In this document: positions 41,941-52,930 of the stretch, piece by piece
How positions within the stretch are numbered: the first letter of the stretch is position 1
How the letters are laid out: each line of letters starts with the position of its first letter
Source: Allolobophora icterica
Taxonomy: Eukaryota; Annelida; Clitellata; Crassiclitellata; Lumbricidae
Assembly (NCBI GenBank): GCA_963556255.1
Contig: OY744609.1
Location: forward strand, 12,915,290 to 12,979,289
Direction of reading: 5' to 3'
Length of the DNA stretch: 64,000 nucleotides
Program-made: the position numbers and the translations under genes
The notes under the pieces: generated by a model
Told to the model about the DNA's origin: nothing
Database searches by the model: none
Seen by the model: the letters and a program-made list of their open reading frames with translations, nothing else

Positions 41941-42677
41941 TACACTGCTGTCTGTTCTGTTAGTAGTTAAGATTTATCGCATAACATGTACATGTACAGC
42001 GCAGTGCGTTTGCAGGCGCTTAATTAAAGAAAAAATATTATTATTATTATTATTATTAAATGATCTTATTATGGTCTTGCGCTAAATGATTTTGATGACG
42101 CAGACAACGACGTCTTGAATATTAAAATCTCTAATGAATGTAAAACTAATGTCACCATAATAGCGTCTTTATTAGACCATCGTTGTTTTAGACAACCATC
42201 GTTGTTTAGACTCTTTATGTTCAAAATCTGATTATTCGAATCTAGTCGTCAACACGTTACGGACATGATTACTCTCGAGAACTTTGGTAGGTCTAAAGGA
42301 TCTTTTCTAATCTGAGAACTTCCAGGATATCTATTAACACATCACTTGTACATTTTCTCATCTCAGTCAACCCTCATTTCATGTTTCTTGTTTATCCATT
42401 TTTACTATTACTATAGCTCCTAATTTTTCTTCAACCGATTATATTGAGAACTAGGCCTATTATCGATATTATTTCAAATTAACATTCTAATCCTCCTGTT
42501 TTACTTATTGTATAGGCCTATTTTAACCTATTGTAAATAGGTGCGTTCTGACAACTATGTATTTGAATAAACGAATATAGGCCTATACATATCGCCATTA
42601 TAATAATGCACTAGGCTATGCATAAATCGTTGGCACTCCAACGCAGATTTACAAGCTTCTAAGACCGTTGTTATAGG

Positions 42678-42908
42678 CATGGGCGGCGATCCGGGGGGTG
42701 GGGGTGGGGGTCGAGGGGGAAAAGACCTCCACCTTTAAGAGGGGGGGGGGACACCACACATTTGTCCCCCCACATTTCGAAGAAACACCAAAAAGGGCAA
42801 TTAACAAAATTGTGACCTCTTTTTTACCAGATCAGTTCAAAACTCTTTTTTGACCAGATCAATTCAAAAGTTCTCCCATCCACCTGACAAACAAGATCGC
42901 CGCCATTG
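42678..42908. mobile_element. hAT-type MITE, 231 bp
   Basis: The left end is catgggcggcgatc and the right end gatcgccgccattg. Flanks gttatagg (42670-42677) and gttataga (42909-42916) match at seven of eight bases. Confidence 0.8.
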
Positions 42909-43009
42909 GTTATAGACTTGTTCACGGAGAGATTTGAAACGGGAGTGATCATGTTCTGATACAGAAGTGATTTTGTCTAACTATGCCTCTGGCTAGCGTA
43001 AATATAGGC

Positions 43010-43130
43010 TAAATGTAGAGTCAATGTACACGTTTTTATACAACGACCGTATGGCATCGATCCTACTCGTTTTCAATGAATTGATCGCTTGAGATCCTGC
43101 ACCATCACTGCCCGTTTGAATGGATGCCAC
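43010..43130 (-). repeat. dispersed repeat, copy 2
   Basis: Reverse-complement relative of 38555-38665. Confidence 0.6.
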
Positions 43131-43217
43131 GTCAGAATGCCCACATAAAGCCCATTTTGGACCCATGCATATTCCCATATGGGACCCGCATAGTACTTAC
43201 ATGGGTCCCATCTAATG

Positions 43218-43409
43218 CAGAGGCGTAACTTTGGTCTAAAAAGTGGGAGTACCAATTTCTTACATACACGAAGCAAGGCTGAGACTGCGATCTCTGGGAA
43301 GGCACAACAATAAAATATTGATTGGCATTGTTCAAATTTGTGGTACTGTACCGCAAGTCCAAAAAGTGGGGGTACGGGTACCCTCGTACCCCCACAAATT
43401 ACGCCTATG
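43218..43409. mobile_element. hAT-type MITE, 192 bp
   Basis: The left end is cagaggcgtaacttt and the right end aaattacgcctatg, with a perfect 8-bp duplication atctaatg (43210-43217, 43410-43417). Confidence 0.92.
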
Positions 43410-43974
43410 ATCTAATGCCATGGAAATACTGGCAAGGTAAGGTCCTTTTGTACGGACAGTGCTAACCGGAGATTAAACCTCTGAAATAAGCCACCATCGT
43501 TAGGCGAACTGGCAACCTCACACGCATAGAGCTCAGGGTCGTTTTAAGATCGTCGTAGGCCCTATATAGGCACTCTTGGACGACTGTCTTCGTCGCTGCC
43601 TACTGTGCCTAGTGGATAAGACGGCCCTGACAGAGCTAAAGTCTCGATGTAGTGGCAGCTTCAATACTGACTTTGTGTGGTGTCTAGCCTATAAGGGGGG
43701 GGGGGTCCATAGAGTAGTGGTAACATCATTGGCGTCAAGTGCAGTAGGTAGCGGGATCGCCTCCCTTAGCCCTCCCGAGGTCCACTCAGCCTATCATTCG
43801 CGAGATGGCGCGTTTGTGAAAATGAGATGTAGGACGTGATGGGCGCCTTGTAAGGCTGCCGTATACAGTTAAATTCGACTCCTGTAATAACTTGTGATCA
43901 TCCGTTCATACTGATTTGTAATCATACTGCTTAATAATGGTCAGTTTGAAAATATTAAACTAAGATTATTATTA

Positions 43975-43977
43975 GCC

Positions 43978-44050
<73 letters not shown>
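43975..44050. repeat. (ATT)n microsatellite
   Basis: About 25 ATT units. Confidence 0.97.
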
Positions 44051-44391
44051 CTCATAAAGAGTGAAATACAGTAATTTAGTTTGACATAGTGGATTTTGTT
44101 ACTGATTAATGATTTAATGCATGTTCGCTCGTCATAATAATAATATTATGCAGAAATGGATCCTTACTTATTTACTAACACACCAAGGTAGAACGTAGCT
44201 TGCCATACAATGATGTCATGGTGCCATCAAAATAATTCTGCGTAGCGATGTTTTTTGAATCACCGGAGATAATTAAATATGCGAGCGAGATACGACAGAG
44301 AAACAACTGGCATATAGTAGGCCTGCTCATACCAGAAGTGCTTGTAAGGTGTTTACCTGTACATGTGTTTATTTGACTGAATATTTTATAA

Positions 44392-44433
44392 ATAGGGTTT
44401 TACGGTACCTTGCATAAAACCCGTTCTTGCTAG
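44392..44433 (+). other. possible upstream USP exon
   Basis: A segment ending VLASLLG, just before gtaata, would join in phase to the GNTC codons of the first firm USP exon. It lacks the usual GLxNLG consensus, so I do not count it as an exon. Confidence 0.2.
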
Positions 44434-44748
44434 CCTGCTTGGTAATAGAGTTCTGAAAGGAGGCTATGGGCCAAGACACAGGGGGGTGGGGTTAGGAGGT
44501 TAGGACTGACTCTGAATGATAGGCCCACCTAAATTAGGAAAAATCTAACCCAGTTAAACTTGTCATTTCGTTTATGGTTTTTATAATTCTCGTTCTGCGC
44601 GGGAACAGATTTCGATAACGTGTTTACTTAGCATCCAGGTTTTGATATTTTTTGGTAACTCACAAATTGAATTAGGTGTGTTAGGCCTAAATGCTGTCAG
44701 ACAGTCAGAGATCAGGTTTCTACTTAATTTTATTGCTCTGTGTTGCAG

Positions 44749-47700
44749 GTAACACTTGTTACATGAACTGTGTGATTCAAATTTTAAGACACTCGGAAGG
44801 TTTTCCTGAACAGCTGAAAGAACTGTGTGATCAGCTCACTGAGCTCGGTCAATGTGAGGATGTAAGTACTATTCATATGCAAGCAATTTATACATCCTCT
44901 GTAGAAATGGCCACTTGTGGCTGCAAATTTCTAAAGAATATTATTAAGCCCAGATTGCATGAGAAATTAGAGTGCTGCATGTATTGAACATTGAATAAAT
45001 ATTTAAGTAATCAGAGGTTCCAACAACAGCATGCAGTGGATGAAGAGCTTATGCCAAGCTGGAGAACTTCTTTAATTCTGTTATGTTTGAGCACAACTTT
45101 GTAGATATTAAAAACGTTGAGGTATTACATGAAAAACATATGCATGTGTTCCAAACAAAAGTTGGTAAGACAATTTAGCAGATTGGTTTTTTAACGGTTT
45201 TCAAAGTATGTGCAGGGAATATATCTGGTAAATTGCTTTTTATCTTGAGAACTTTATCACAGAAATTGTACCCAATTTCTTAATTTATTGACATCATTGC
45301 AGTATTAATGAAGTATTTTGAGCACTTTTGTTACTCTGGTTACTGATTCATTGCTTATTTAATTGATATTTCCTGCATGCAGCATGTGGTATTCTACTTA
45401 TTCTCACAGTCAAGGTTGGCCAATTTTTTGGCAAGTTATAGTGCATGTAGTTGACCCTTTCTGTAGAATTACTTTTCTTTCTAGGCGTGTCCATATTTGC
45501 GTTACATGAATGACTATAAGTCGCCTTCAAAGTCATCCTTAGAACCACAAATCACCGTTTTGAACTCCAGTCCCACTACTACTATGTAATCATAATCTTT
45601 TTTGTGAGACACCACTTCACAGGATTAATAAGAATTATGGCATTAAGATATACCTGCTTGGATGGGCCTGTTTCATGTTGGCATACATTCTAGTTATGAT
45701 TCAGTTGCTTTTGACTTATACATACTGGTATAGCTATAATACTTTGGATTTGCTGATTTTATGAAGCTGCTAATTTCAGCTGTGTTTACTAGCCATATTT
45801 CTAATAATAAACTAATCAGTGCAGTAATGCTGCATGCCACATGTTGTTTGGAGTGATGCAGAAATAACATTTTATAATGGTTATAAGATGGAAACTGATC
45901 TGAAATTATGCTGTTGTTACTATTAATGTTTTAATCTAGTATGATGGGAAAATTATGCCAGCAGCCAGTTTGTTACAAGAGCTCAACAAAGTAAGTACTT
46001 TGAGTTCAACTGGAACTGTGTATAGATGACGAAATTTAAATATACTTATGGATAAGGTTAGGTAATTGATGATTTGCTAAGCATGATCTTGATGTCAAGG
46101 ATACACATATTCTGTTTGAGGCACAAGCTGCAACAATCAATTATGGATTGTCGATGTTTCAGAGAGACCATTATTCACTGGAAGTGCAGAGATGCAAAGC
46201 ACATGCATTAGCTATTTGCCACTGTGAATTATAAAACATAGGCTAGATTTACTTGTGTACCTTTCCTGCCCGGAAATGTAATGTTCTTAACTTCTTAGAA
46301 CTTTTAGATGCTACTCACCAGGCATAGATTTCTCCTAGATAAAACTTGTATAACATATTCTACGCTCTCTTTCTTGATTAGATGGTATGTGTGATTCATA
46401 TTTGTAGTTTGCTAAATTTGATTCTTGCTTTGCTTGCTTTGTGTATTAGTTGTTTATTCGAATGAAGAGCAGGGAAGGTGAAGAAGACGCGAAGGCTTGC
46501 TTCAGACCAGAGGATGTCCTTGAAGCCTTGCAGTATGTATATTATTGATGATTTGCTAATGTTAAGTCCAATTTATCTCCAGGATTAAGTATTACAAGGA
46601 TCAAGCTACGAAGTTGTGCACATACATATGTACTTATCTGTTGATGAAGGAGAAACTGGGCTGTTTTGGGAAAACTTGGAATTGTGGAAAGTTGAGGAAG
46701 ATTGTTTCTGGAGAACACCCATAAAAATGTGGAAGCCTAGAAGATCATAAGCTTTGTGTTTTCAAATTCTTTAGTATTGGATGATGTGAACAGAATGAGT
46801 TGTCTAGTGCAGTCAGCCTTTGCTTCTAGATGATTTCATAAACAAACTAACAAGATCCTGTCCAATAATAACAAAGTTCAGAATGTGCACTTCTGAACTT
46901 TGTAAGGAAGGCATTATCATATTACATTTGTATATATTGTATTGTATTAACAATTTATGGTAACTATGTCTGACTCACTGCTGAGCTGTGTGATAGTTTA
47001 ATAATAGCAGTCAGGGGTGTTCTACTTCTCCCTATAGTACTTGTCTGGTAGCTGCAAGAACTGAACTTTGGCTCATTTGAAGGCCAATATAGACAGATTA
47101 TAGGTTTTACCCCTCCCCGTTTCCTATGTGTACATAGGTACATTATCAGTAGACCCCCATACGTAAGCATACGCATTTGGGTTAACCCCTCCATGCGTAC
47201 ATACTAAATGTATGGCCCCTAACTGAATATTTAAGATTTTGCATGACAATTTTTTCAGAAAGTTCAGGCCAGGGATTAAGTTTTCCAGACAGCAAGATCC
47301 ACATGAACTGTACAAGATCGTGTTAACAGCGATTCAAGAAGCGTCGTTTCAAATCTCCAAAGAAGAGGACTGTCTGGAGTTGTTTGAAGGGCAATTTTGC
47401 TGGTCCACGGAGTGCACTCGGTGTTCGTGCGTAGTTAAAAGTTATGAAACTTTTCAGGAGATAATCGTCGATTTTGAATCCAATCCTCACAACGAAAAAC
47501 GGAATGGTTTGTATTATTATTGTTATTTATTATTCAAAACTACTGATATTTTGTAATAAAAATGTCTAGTTATTCCAAAAGATTTTCAGGGTTTTATATT
47601 GTCAGTTCTGTAACACCTATGACAAGGCTCTCTTGAAAAGGTGCTATATAAATTTGATTACAATTAGACATGCTTCATAGTTACGTGAATTTTGTTAATT

Positions 47701-49497
47701 TTACTGCATGATTTTGGCTTCACTCCAATTTTTATTCTGTTCTATGGCTCCATATATGTAGTGGTATAAGATTCTGGTGTGCTTGTGTTTATTCGTACTA
47801 ATTTACAATAGCGACAAAGGTATAATGTAGAAAATATTTTGTAAGTTCTCTATATGCCTAAAAATATTGTGAAAGTATTACAGAGGTCTTATATAGCGCC
47901 CCTTCAAGGTTATCTACTCGGGAGTGCTCCCAGTCCAACCCCGGTCAAACAAGACAGTTTAAAGGCAAGAGTGGAACAGAGAAGAGCAATCAATCGGGAT
48001 CAGGCGCAGCGCTACTGGGACCCATTCCAGGTCGCTGGGCCAGAGACAGAGAAGGCACGGTGTTGCCGGATAGCAGTCCGTGCGCGGGGGACAAAGAGCT
48101 CAGCTTGCGCTGCAGAGCGAAGTGAACCACGACGTTGGACAGCCACAGTTCCCAGAGGTAAGGGGAGCCAAACCCTCAATGCACCACCGAACCAAAGCAG
48201 AGACCCGATAAGCCATGCGCTGCGGGTAGGGGAGCCAGTGGAGCACCTCCCGCATGTACTCCGAGACCCGGCCAAATTTGGGGATGCCACCCACCAGCCG
48301 GGCAGCGGTGCGCAGGACCCGATTAAGGCACCTCAATCGGCAGATTGGGAGCCCATCATATATGGCGCTACAGTAATCAAGGCGGGAGACCACAAAAGCA
48401 TGGACAAGTGTAGATGCTGAACTAGGAGAGAGGGAGCGAGATATGACCCTGAGCTGTCGCAGCTGGTAGTAACGGCTGTGGCAGAGGAGATTAATATGTT
48501 GAACAAATGTAAGCTCCTGGTCTAAGGTGACTCCTAAGTCTCGGAAGGTAAAATGTTGGTATTCCTTGGCAAGGGATCCAAAGTCTATCTTTGCGAGGTG
48601 CTGATGAGTGCCAAGCCAGATTAGCTGAGTAATTGTATACAATTGAAGTGTATGTAGCAGTTGTGTCTGCAAGCTAGTCAATGTGGTTCGTTCTTTTGTT
48701 GTCTCAGTTCTGGAAATGATCCAGAAAACACAGGATCAATTAGTCGAAGACTACTCATGTGAAATTTGTAAGAAGGTTTTGGCAGTACGGCATCTGGAAT
48801 ACAAGACTCTACCTCCTCTTCTTCTTCTGCAGCTTAATCGCTTTTCTTTTGACAGCAGGTTTGTATTCTTCCTTGTATGCATGTTAAAATGAAAAATTTG
48901 TCATTTGGGGTAAGCCCTTAGGTTGTTCAGTTTTGTTAACTGGTTGTTGTCAACGTGTATGTTTAATCTGAAAGACACTATGCCATGACAATAGCTCCAA
49001 GAAGTTTATATCCAAGGCAGTTTGCAAATTTGAATGCACTAGATCTTAACTTGCATGCTAACCACTAGAAGCCTGGGACTTTACTTTAGGTTACAAGTAG
49101 TTTAAGTACTGCTAAAGAGCACTCCCTAACTTGGTGTGTGAAAATTGAGGTTGTATAGTCCAACAACATTTTCCAGTAGTTCTATCTAAACCAGTGCTTC
49201 CCAACCTTTTTTCAACCTCGGCACACTTTCTAAGAACCATCCACCAGACGGCACATTATATTTATGGTAGGCCTAATTATAAGTGGGACGCGGTGGTGTA
49301 GTGGTATGTTCTGTGCCTTCTAACCGGAGGGTCGCAGGTTCGAATCTACCTCAAGCCACTGCGTAGCGACCTTGGACAAGTTGCTCACCCACAATTGTCT
49401 GTGAGGAAGGCAACGGGAAACCACCTCACTCATCTCATCCCCAGGTGGCATAAAGCCAATGGACCTGCCTTCGGGCAGAGAACTCATCATCATCATC

Positions 49498-49580
<83 letters not shown>

Positions 49581-50911
49581 TTATTCATTTTAATTTAGAT
49601 AAATTAACGTTTATTAATCCACTTAGCTACAATGTTTTGAATCTATAAAAGTGTGTATTAGGCTAATGATAAAACAATGTCATTGTGTCGACGTCATTAC
49701 TGATAAAAAATCAGGAATTGTCAGCCGTTGTTTTAAAACCAGTATAACCAGGACAAATTGATTAAAAGCAGACTATAAACTAGTTAATAGATGCAACACA
49801 TGGTGGTCTATGCAGATTCACATACAACTAAATCAGCCTGGTGAGAAATTATACTTGACTGCATGCACCAATGTATCAGTATGGGATAGTGCAAATTATG
49901 ATTTAGTTATATTATTGTCATGTAAAATTTATGATTTCCGACATCCGGCGGCGGCACACTTCTATCGTGCTCGCGGCACACTTGTGTGCCGCGGCACACA
50001 GGTTGGGAAGCACTGATCTAAACCATTTTATATACTGTGTAATGCTGCTGTTATGGATACACCGCTTACTTTCTGGAGTCTCAGAAACTCAATTCAAAAA
50101 TGTATATTTGTAAAATTATCAGTAGTACTATTTCAAATATAAACTTACAAATTTTAATCTCAGTTTGAAAGTGGCTATCAAACTTTTTCAGGTTCAAACC
50201 TGTGAAACTTATGGATGAGGTTACGATACCTGAAGAATTGCCGTGTCTTGCCACCGACTGCCAGCATGACAAACTACCTGCTCACAGGTAATAGCTTAGT
50301 CAAATTTTTTGTGAAAAGCCTGTTTTCTAGTCTTTCCGTTAAACTCTAAACTGCTACCTAATATTAATTATGCTTAACCTTCCTCAGTGTTTTTCTTCTA
50401 CTAAGTTTCGTTTTTGTCAGCTTGACTGAGAAATAAACGAAAATTGATTCGCTGAGAATCAGTCGAGTCATTGACTATGGATACACGTGTATTTAACTAG
50501 CATAAAATAAACTACACATACAACCAATCTATAATATGGCAGAGATTAATGTGAACCTGGGAATACCATTGCACAGTTATATTCTCAAAAGCAGACATTG
50601 GTTATTGTGTAGTTTTGATAAGCTTTAAAGTGTGATCGATGATAATATCTGTGATGTGATCTAAAAATTGTGGGTTTTGAAAATTTGATTGTTATTTTTA
50701 CAGGTATGAGTTATTTGGGGTAATTGCACACAATGGTCAGACACCAACGAGTGGACATTACGTCTGTTATGTCAAGAGATGTATGACTGGAAAGGAGATA
50801 CAATGGGTTAAGTTTAATGATGCGACATCCGACGAAGTTTCAAATGAAGAACTTTCTAAACTGCTGGAAGGCCGAGCGGAGATGACTCCATATGTGCTTT
50901 TTTATAAACTG
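44749..50911 (+). CDS. USP-family ubiquitin carboxyl-terminal hydrolase, USP1-like (5' end missing)
   Basis: A C19 cysteine protease that removes ubiquitin. Exons: 44749-44861, 45940-45990, 46450-46532, 47259-47506, 48708-48858, 50192-50287, 50704-50911; all phases join and no stop occurs. Motifs in order: Cys box [13 protein letters not shown] (catalytic Cys), [35 protein letters not shown] and YSCEIC (two CxxC zinc-binding pairs), [20 protein letters not shown], and His box [10 protein letters not shown]...SGHYVCYVK with FNDATSDE (catalytic His and Asn/Asp). The end TPYVLFYKL resembles the end of USP1, and the QQD and LFEGQ regions also fit USP1 best by eye. It lacks USP1's long inserts, so the subfamily is tentative. 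The exon with the conserved Gly-Leu before GNTC was not found. After the last codon the frame reads five more codons to TAA at 50927-50929, unless the donor CTG/GTCAGT is used to splice into the next exon. Confidence 0.9.
47885..48700 (-). mobile_element. LINE 3' half, L2/CR1-like (minus strand)
   Basis: An open frame (48100-48681) encodes [61 protein letters not shown] shifted frame follows with [20 protein letters not shown] and ATWNGSQ. The 3' tail is tagcgcccccttcaagg-like. It lies in the USP intron between exons four and five, ending about 10 bp before the next exon. Confidence 0.9.
49287..49490 (+). mobile_element. tRNA-derived SINE inside the hAT element
   Basis: gggacgcggtggtgtagtgg (A-box region) and gcaggttcgaatct (good B box) are followed by the same body as 27841-28192 and a short (cat)n tail. 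Confidence 0.88.
49498..49580. repeat. (TA)n microsatellite
   Basis: About 40 TA units directly after the SINE tail. Confidence 0.97.
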
Positions 50912-51073
50912 GTCAGTTATTATTATTAATTATTAAACACACAATTGGCGAAGATGCGTGCAACAACCCTGCATAGTAATTATTCACTGGCTCTCGACAG
51001 ATTTGTTTGATTAGAATTGATGCAAAAGTTTCAAGGGTAAGATGATTAAGAAAATACAATATAAGTTAGAATT

Positions 51074-51079
51074 AATAAA
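51074..51079 (+). promoter_or_regulatory. candidate polyadenylation signal AATAAA
   Basis: AATAAA lies 145 bp after the TAA that would end an unspliced USP frame. If used, USP and R2 are separate genes. Confidence 0.3.
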
Positions 51080-51094
51080 GAAATATATGTGGAT

Positions 51095-51410
51095 TTGGTG
51101 AAGAATGGAGAAGATGAGCTGGACAGAACGTAAAACAAACGAAGAAGTGCTGGAAAGGATTGGAGAACACAGGTCCTTGATAAACACACTAAGAGGAAAT
51201 GGATCAGACAGACACTGAGAGGGGACTCTGCTAAGAAATGTAATCGAGGAAAGAATGGAGGGGAGGAGGACAAGGGGAAGACCAAGACAGATGGTGCTGG
51301 ATTGGATGATGAAGGAAGGATACAAAAGACTCGAAGAAGAGGCTCAAAATCGAGAGAAGTGGCGACGTCGGACGTTTGAACCTGCCTGAAGGCAGAGAAC
51401 CAGAAGAAGA
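51095..51410 (+). mobile_element. LINE 3' coding tail (RTE/endonuclease-LINE type)
   Basis: Broken plus-strand frames give [55 protein letters not shown], the characteristic end of many LINE reverse transcriptases (GRPR..W, then N/DRxxWR). A short (TA)n tail follows. It sits between the last USP exon and the linker exon. Confidence 0.75.
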
Positions 51411-52342
51411 TATATATATATGGATTATACAGTCTTCAATTCTGAAGTAAAACTATTTTCAACCCAAATGATCAATCAAAAGTTAAGATTCACATGAAAT
51501 CTGGAGATAAAATGTAACATGGTAGATATCATGGTAATCCGTATACAGAATTTTGTCTCTTTTGAGCAAAATTTAACAAATATAGACATTTGTGTCTATC
51601 ATTGGTTTTGGCCTCTGAAAGAGAGCATGACGCCAGTAAAGTCTTCAAGAAATCTCATTGCTAATAACTGAAGTTTTTTTAAAGGGCAGCTTCATTGACC
51701 AGTAGAGGTTTGGTGTTTTGCTGCAAAATTAGGGGTTCAACACCAACCAGCAGATATTTTGGGAAAATGCTTCTGCTGGTGAACATAAATGGTGAAAAAA
51801 ATAGATGCATTATTGCTTTGTATGAACTCGAGTAAGTGTTGCCTTGGTAGCATTGTGAGCGAGTTTAAACTACCTGGTAAGCAAACAAAAAATTTATGTA
51901 ACAGGTTGCTTCATTTAGACACAAGAGACTTGCTAGAAGTGTGGTGCATTGTATTGGGATGTTATACTGTGTTGGTGTTTCCTCTGAAGTTACTCTAAGC
52001 TAAAAACCAGTACCAAGTTATGAAAGTCAGAAGTTGGGAGCTTGAAACCAAGACCTTTTAAAGTGTGTTAGTGTTTTGTCTTGTAGCATTTGACATACAC
52101 TGATTTTTCAAGTAGGTGTCTTCTGAAAGAAAAAGCGAAAATGGTTTACTTGTGTTTCTTCAACTGGTATAATTGCTTTTCCTTCAACGTTATTTTTGCT
52201 AGAACCCTTTTGGAAGTTGTAAATTGTGGAGAAAGTCAGAAATCTGTAGTGCGCCAGTCTGAGTTTCTTTGCGAAACAGATAATAATGGATTATTTAGTT
52301 AGTTATTTACAGATAATGGTTGATTTTAATTCATTTATTTAG

Positions 52343-52441
52343 AGAGAGTCAAGCAGTTCGCACTCCCCACAGCATCCAGCCAAGTCGCCTCTAAAACGAA
52401 CTATTGCCAGCACAGATCTACCTACTACACCAGAAAAAAAG
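52343..52441 (+). CDS. linker exon: USP-R2 join or R2 N-terminal exon
   Basis: A 99-bp exon (acceptor tttatttag, donor g/gtaaag) encodes 33 codons, RESSSSHSPQHPAKSPLKRT through to PTTPEKK, in phase 0 at both ends. It has no ATG. Its Ser/Pro/Lys-rich content (SPLK, TPEKK) resembles the disordered N-termini of RRM2 proteins. It joins in frame to the R2 exon at 52931 and equally to the last USP exon. As R2's first coding exon it would need a further upstream exon carrying the start codon; I found no clear one. Confidence 0.6.
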
Positions 52442-52930
52442 GTAAAGAATATGTTGAGAATGCTTTCAACTATGATGACTTGGTTTCTTGAAATTGAACC
52501 AGAAAATCGTCATAATGCTGTCTTTAGGAGTCATATTACAAGAACTGCATTACATATAAGGAAACCATGTTTTGATGAGGTTGTTGCATGTTCTCTGACC
52601 ATGTTGTATTGGAATTCGTTTTGTAATGAAGTGTAAACAGTCACTAGTGACTGAATATAGTTTGTAGCAAGCTGGTGTATATCAGAATTCATGTCATATC
52701 GAAGCATATTGGAATGAGTTCGTGGTGCACATGACAGGATTATAATACTTACATACAAAGTCATTAGTGACTAAATTATTTCTATCTAGCAGTTGCTGTG
52801 CAAAATATAATTTGAGTCCTTGTACACAGACAAGTAAGTATCTGGCTGGAGGACACTGATGAACATGAGATGAGTGAGTGATTGTCAACTGGACCGCATG
52901 CAGTTTGAAAGATTGTTGTTTTATTTTCAG

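Larger units (their letters stand above)
49192..50015. mobile_element. hAT-type element, 824 bp, carrying a SINE
   Basis: Ends are cagtgcttcccaacc and ggttgggaagcactg (perfect), with a perfect 8-bp duplication atctaaac (49184-49191, 50016-50023). Next to the right end there are repeated ggcacac words. No transposase is recognised. It is in a USP intron. Confidence 0.93.

Noticed and set aside
44392..44433. Upstream exon of the USP
   Set aside because: Phase fits but the conserved GLxNLG consensus is missing and the donor is moderate; kept only as a low-confidence note.
51011..51325. Minus-strand ORFs rich in Ser/Leu/Ile
   Set aside because: They are antisense to the plus-strand LINE tail, which has clear LINE motifs.
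52874..52930. ATG/GTG start for R2 upstream of the 52931 exon
   Set aside because: The frame runs open into what looks like a pyrimidine tract and acceptor (ttgttgttttattttcag), and the residues do not resemble R2 N-termini. It cannot be fully excluded.
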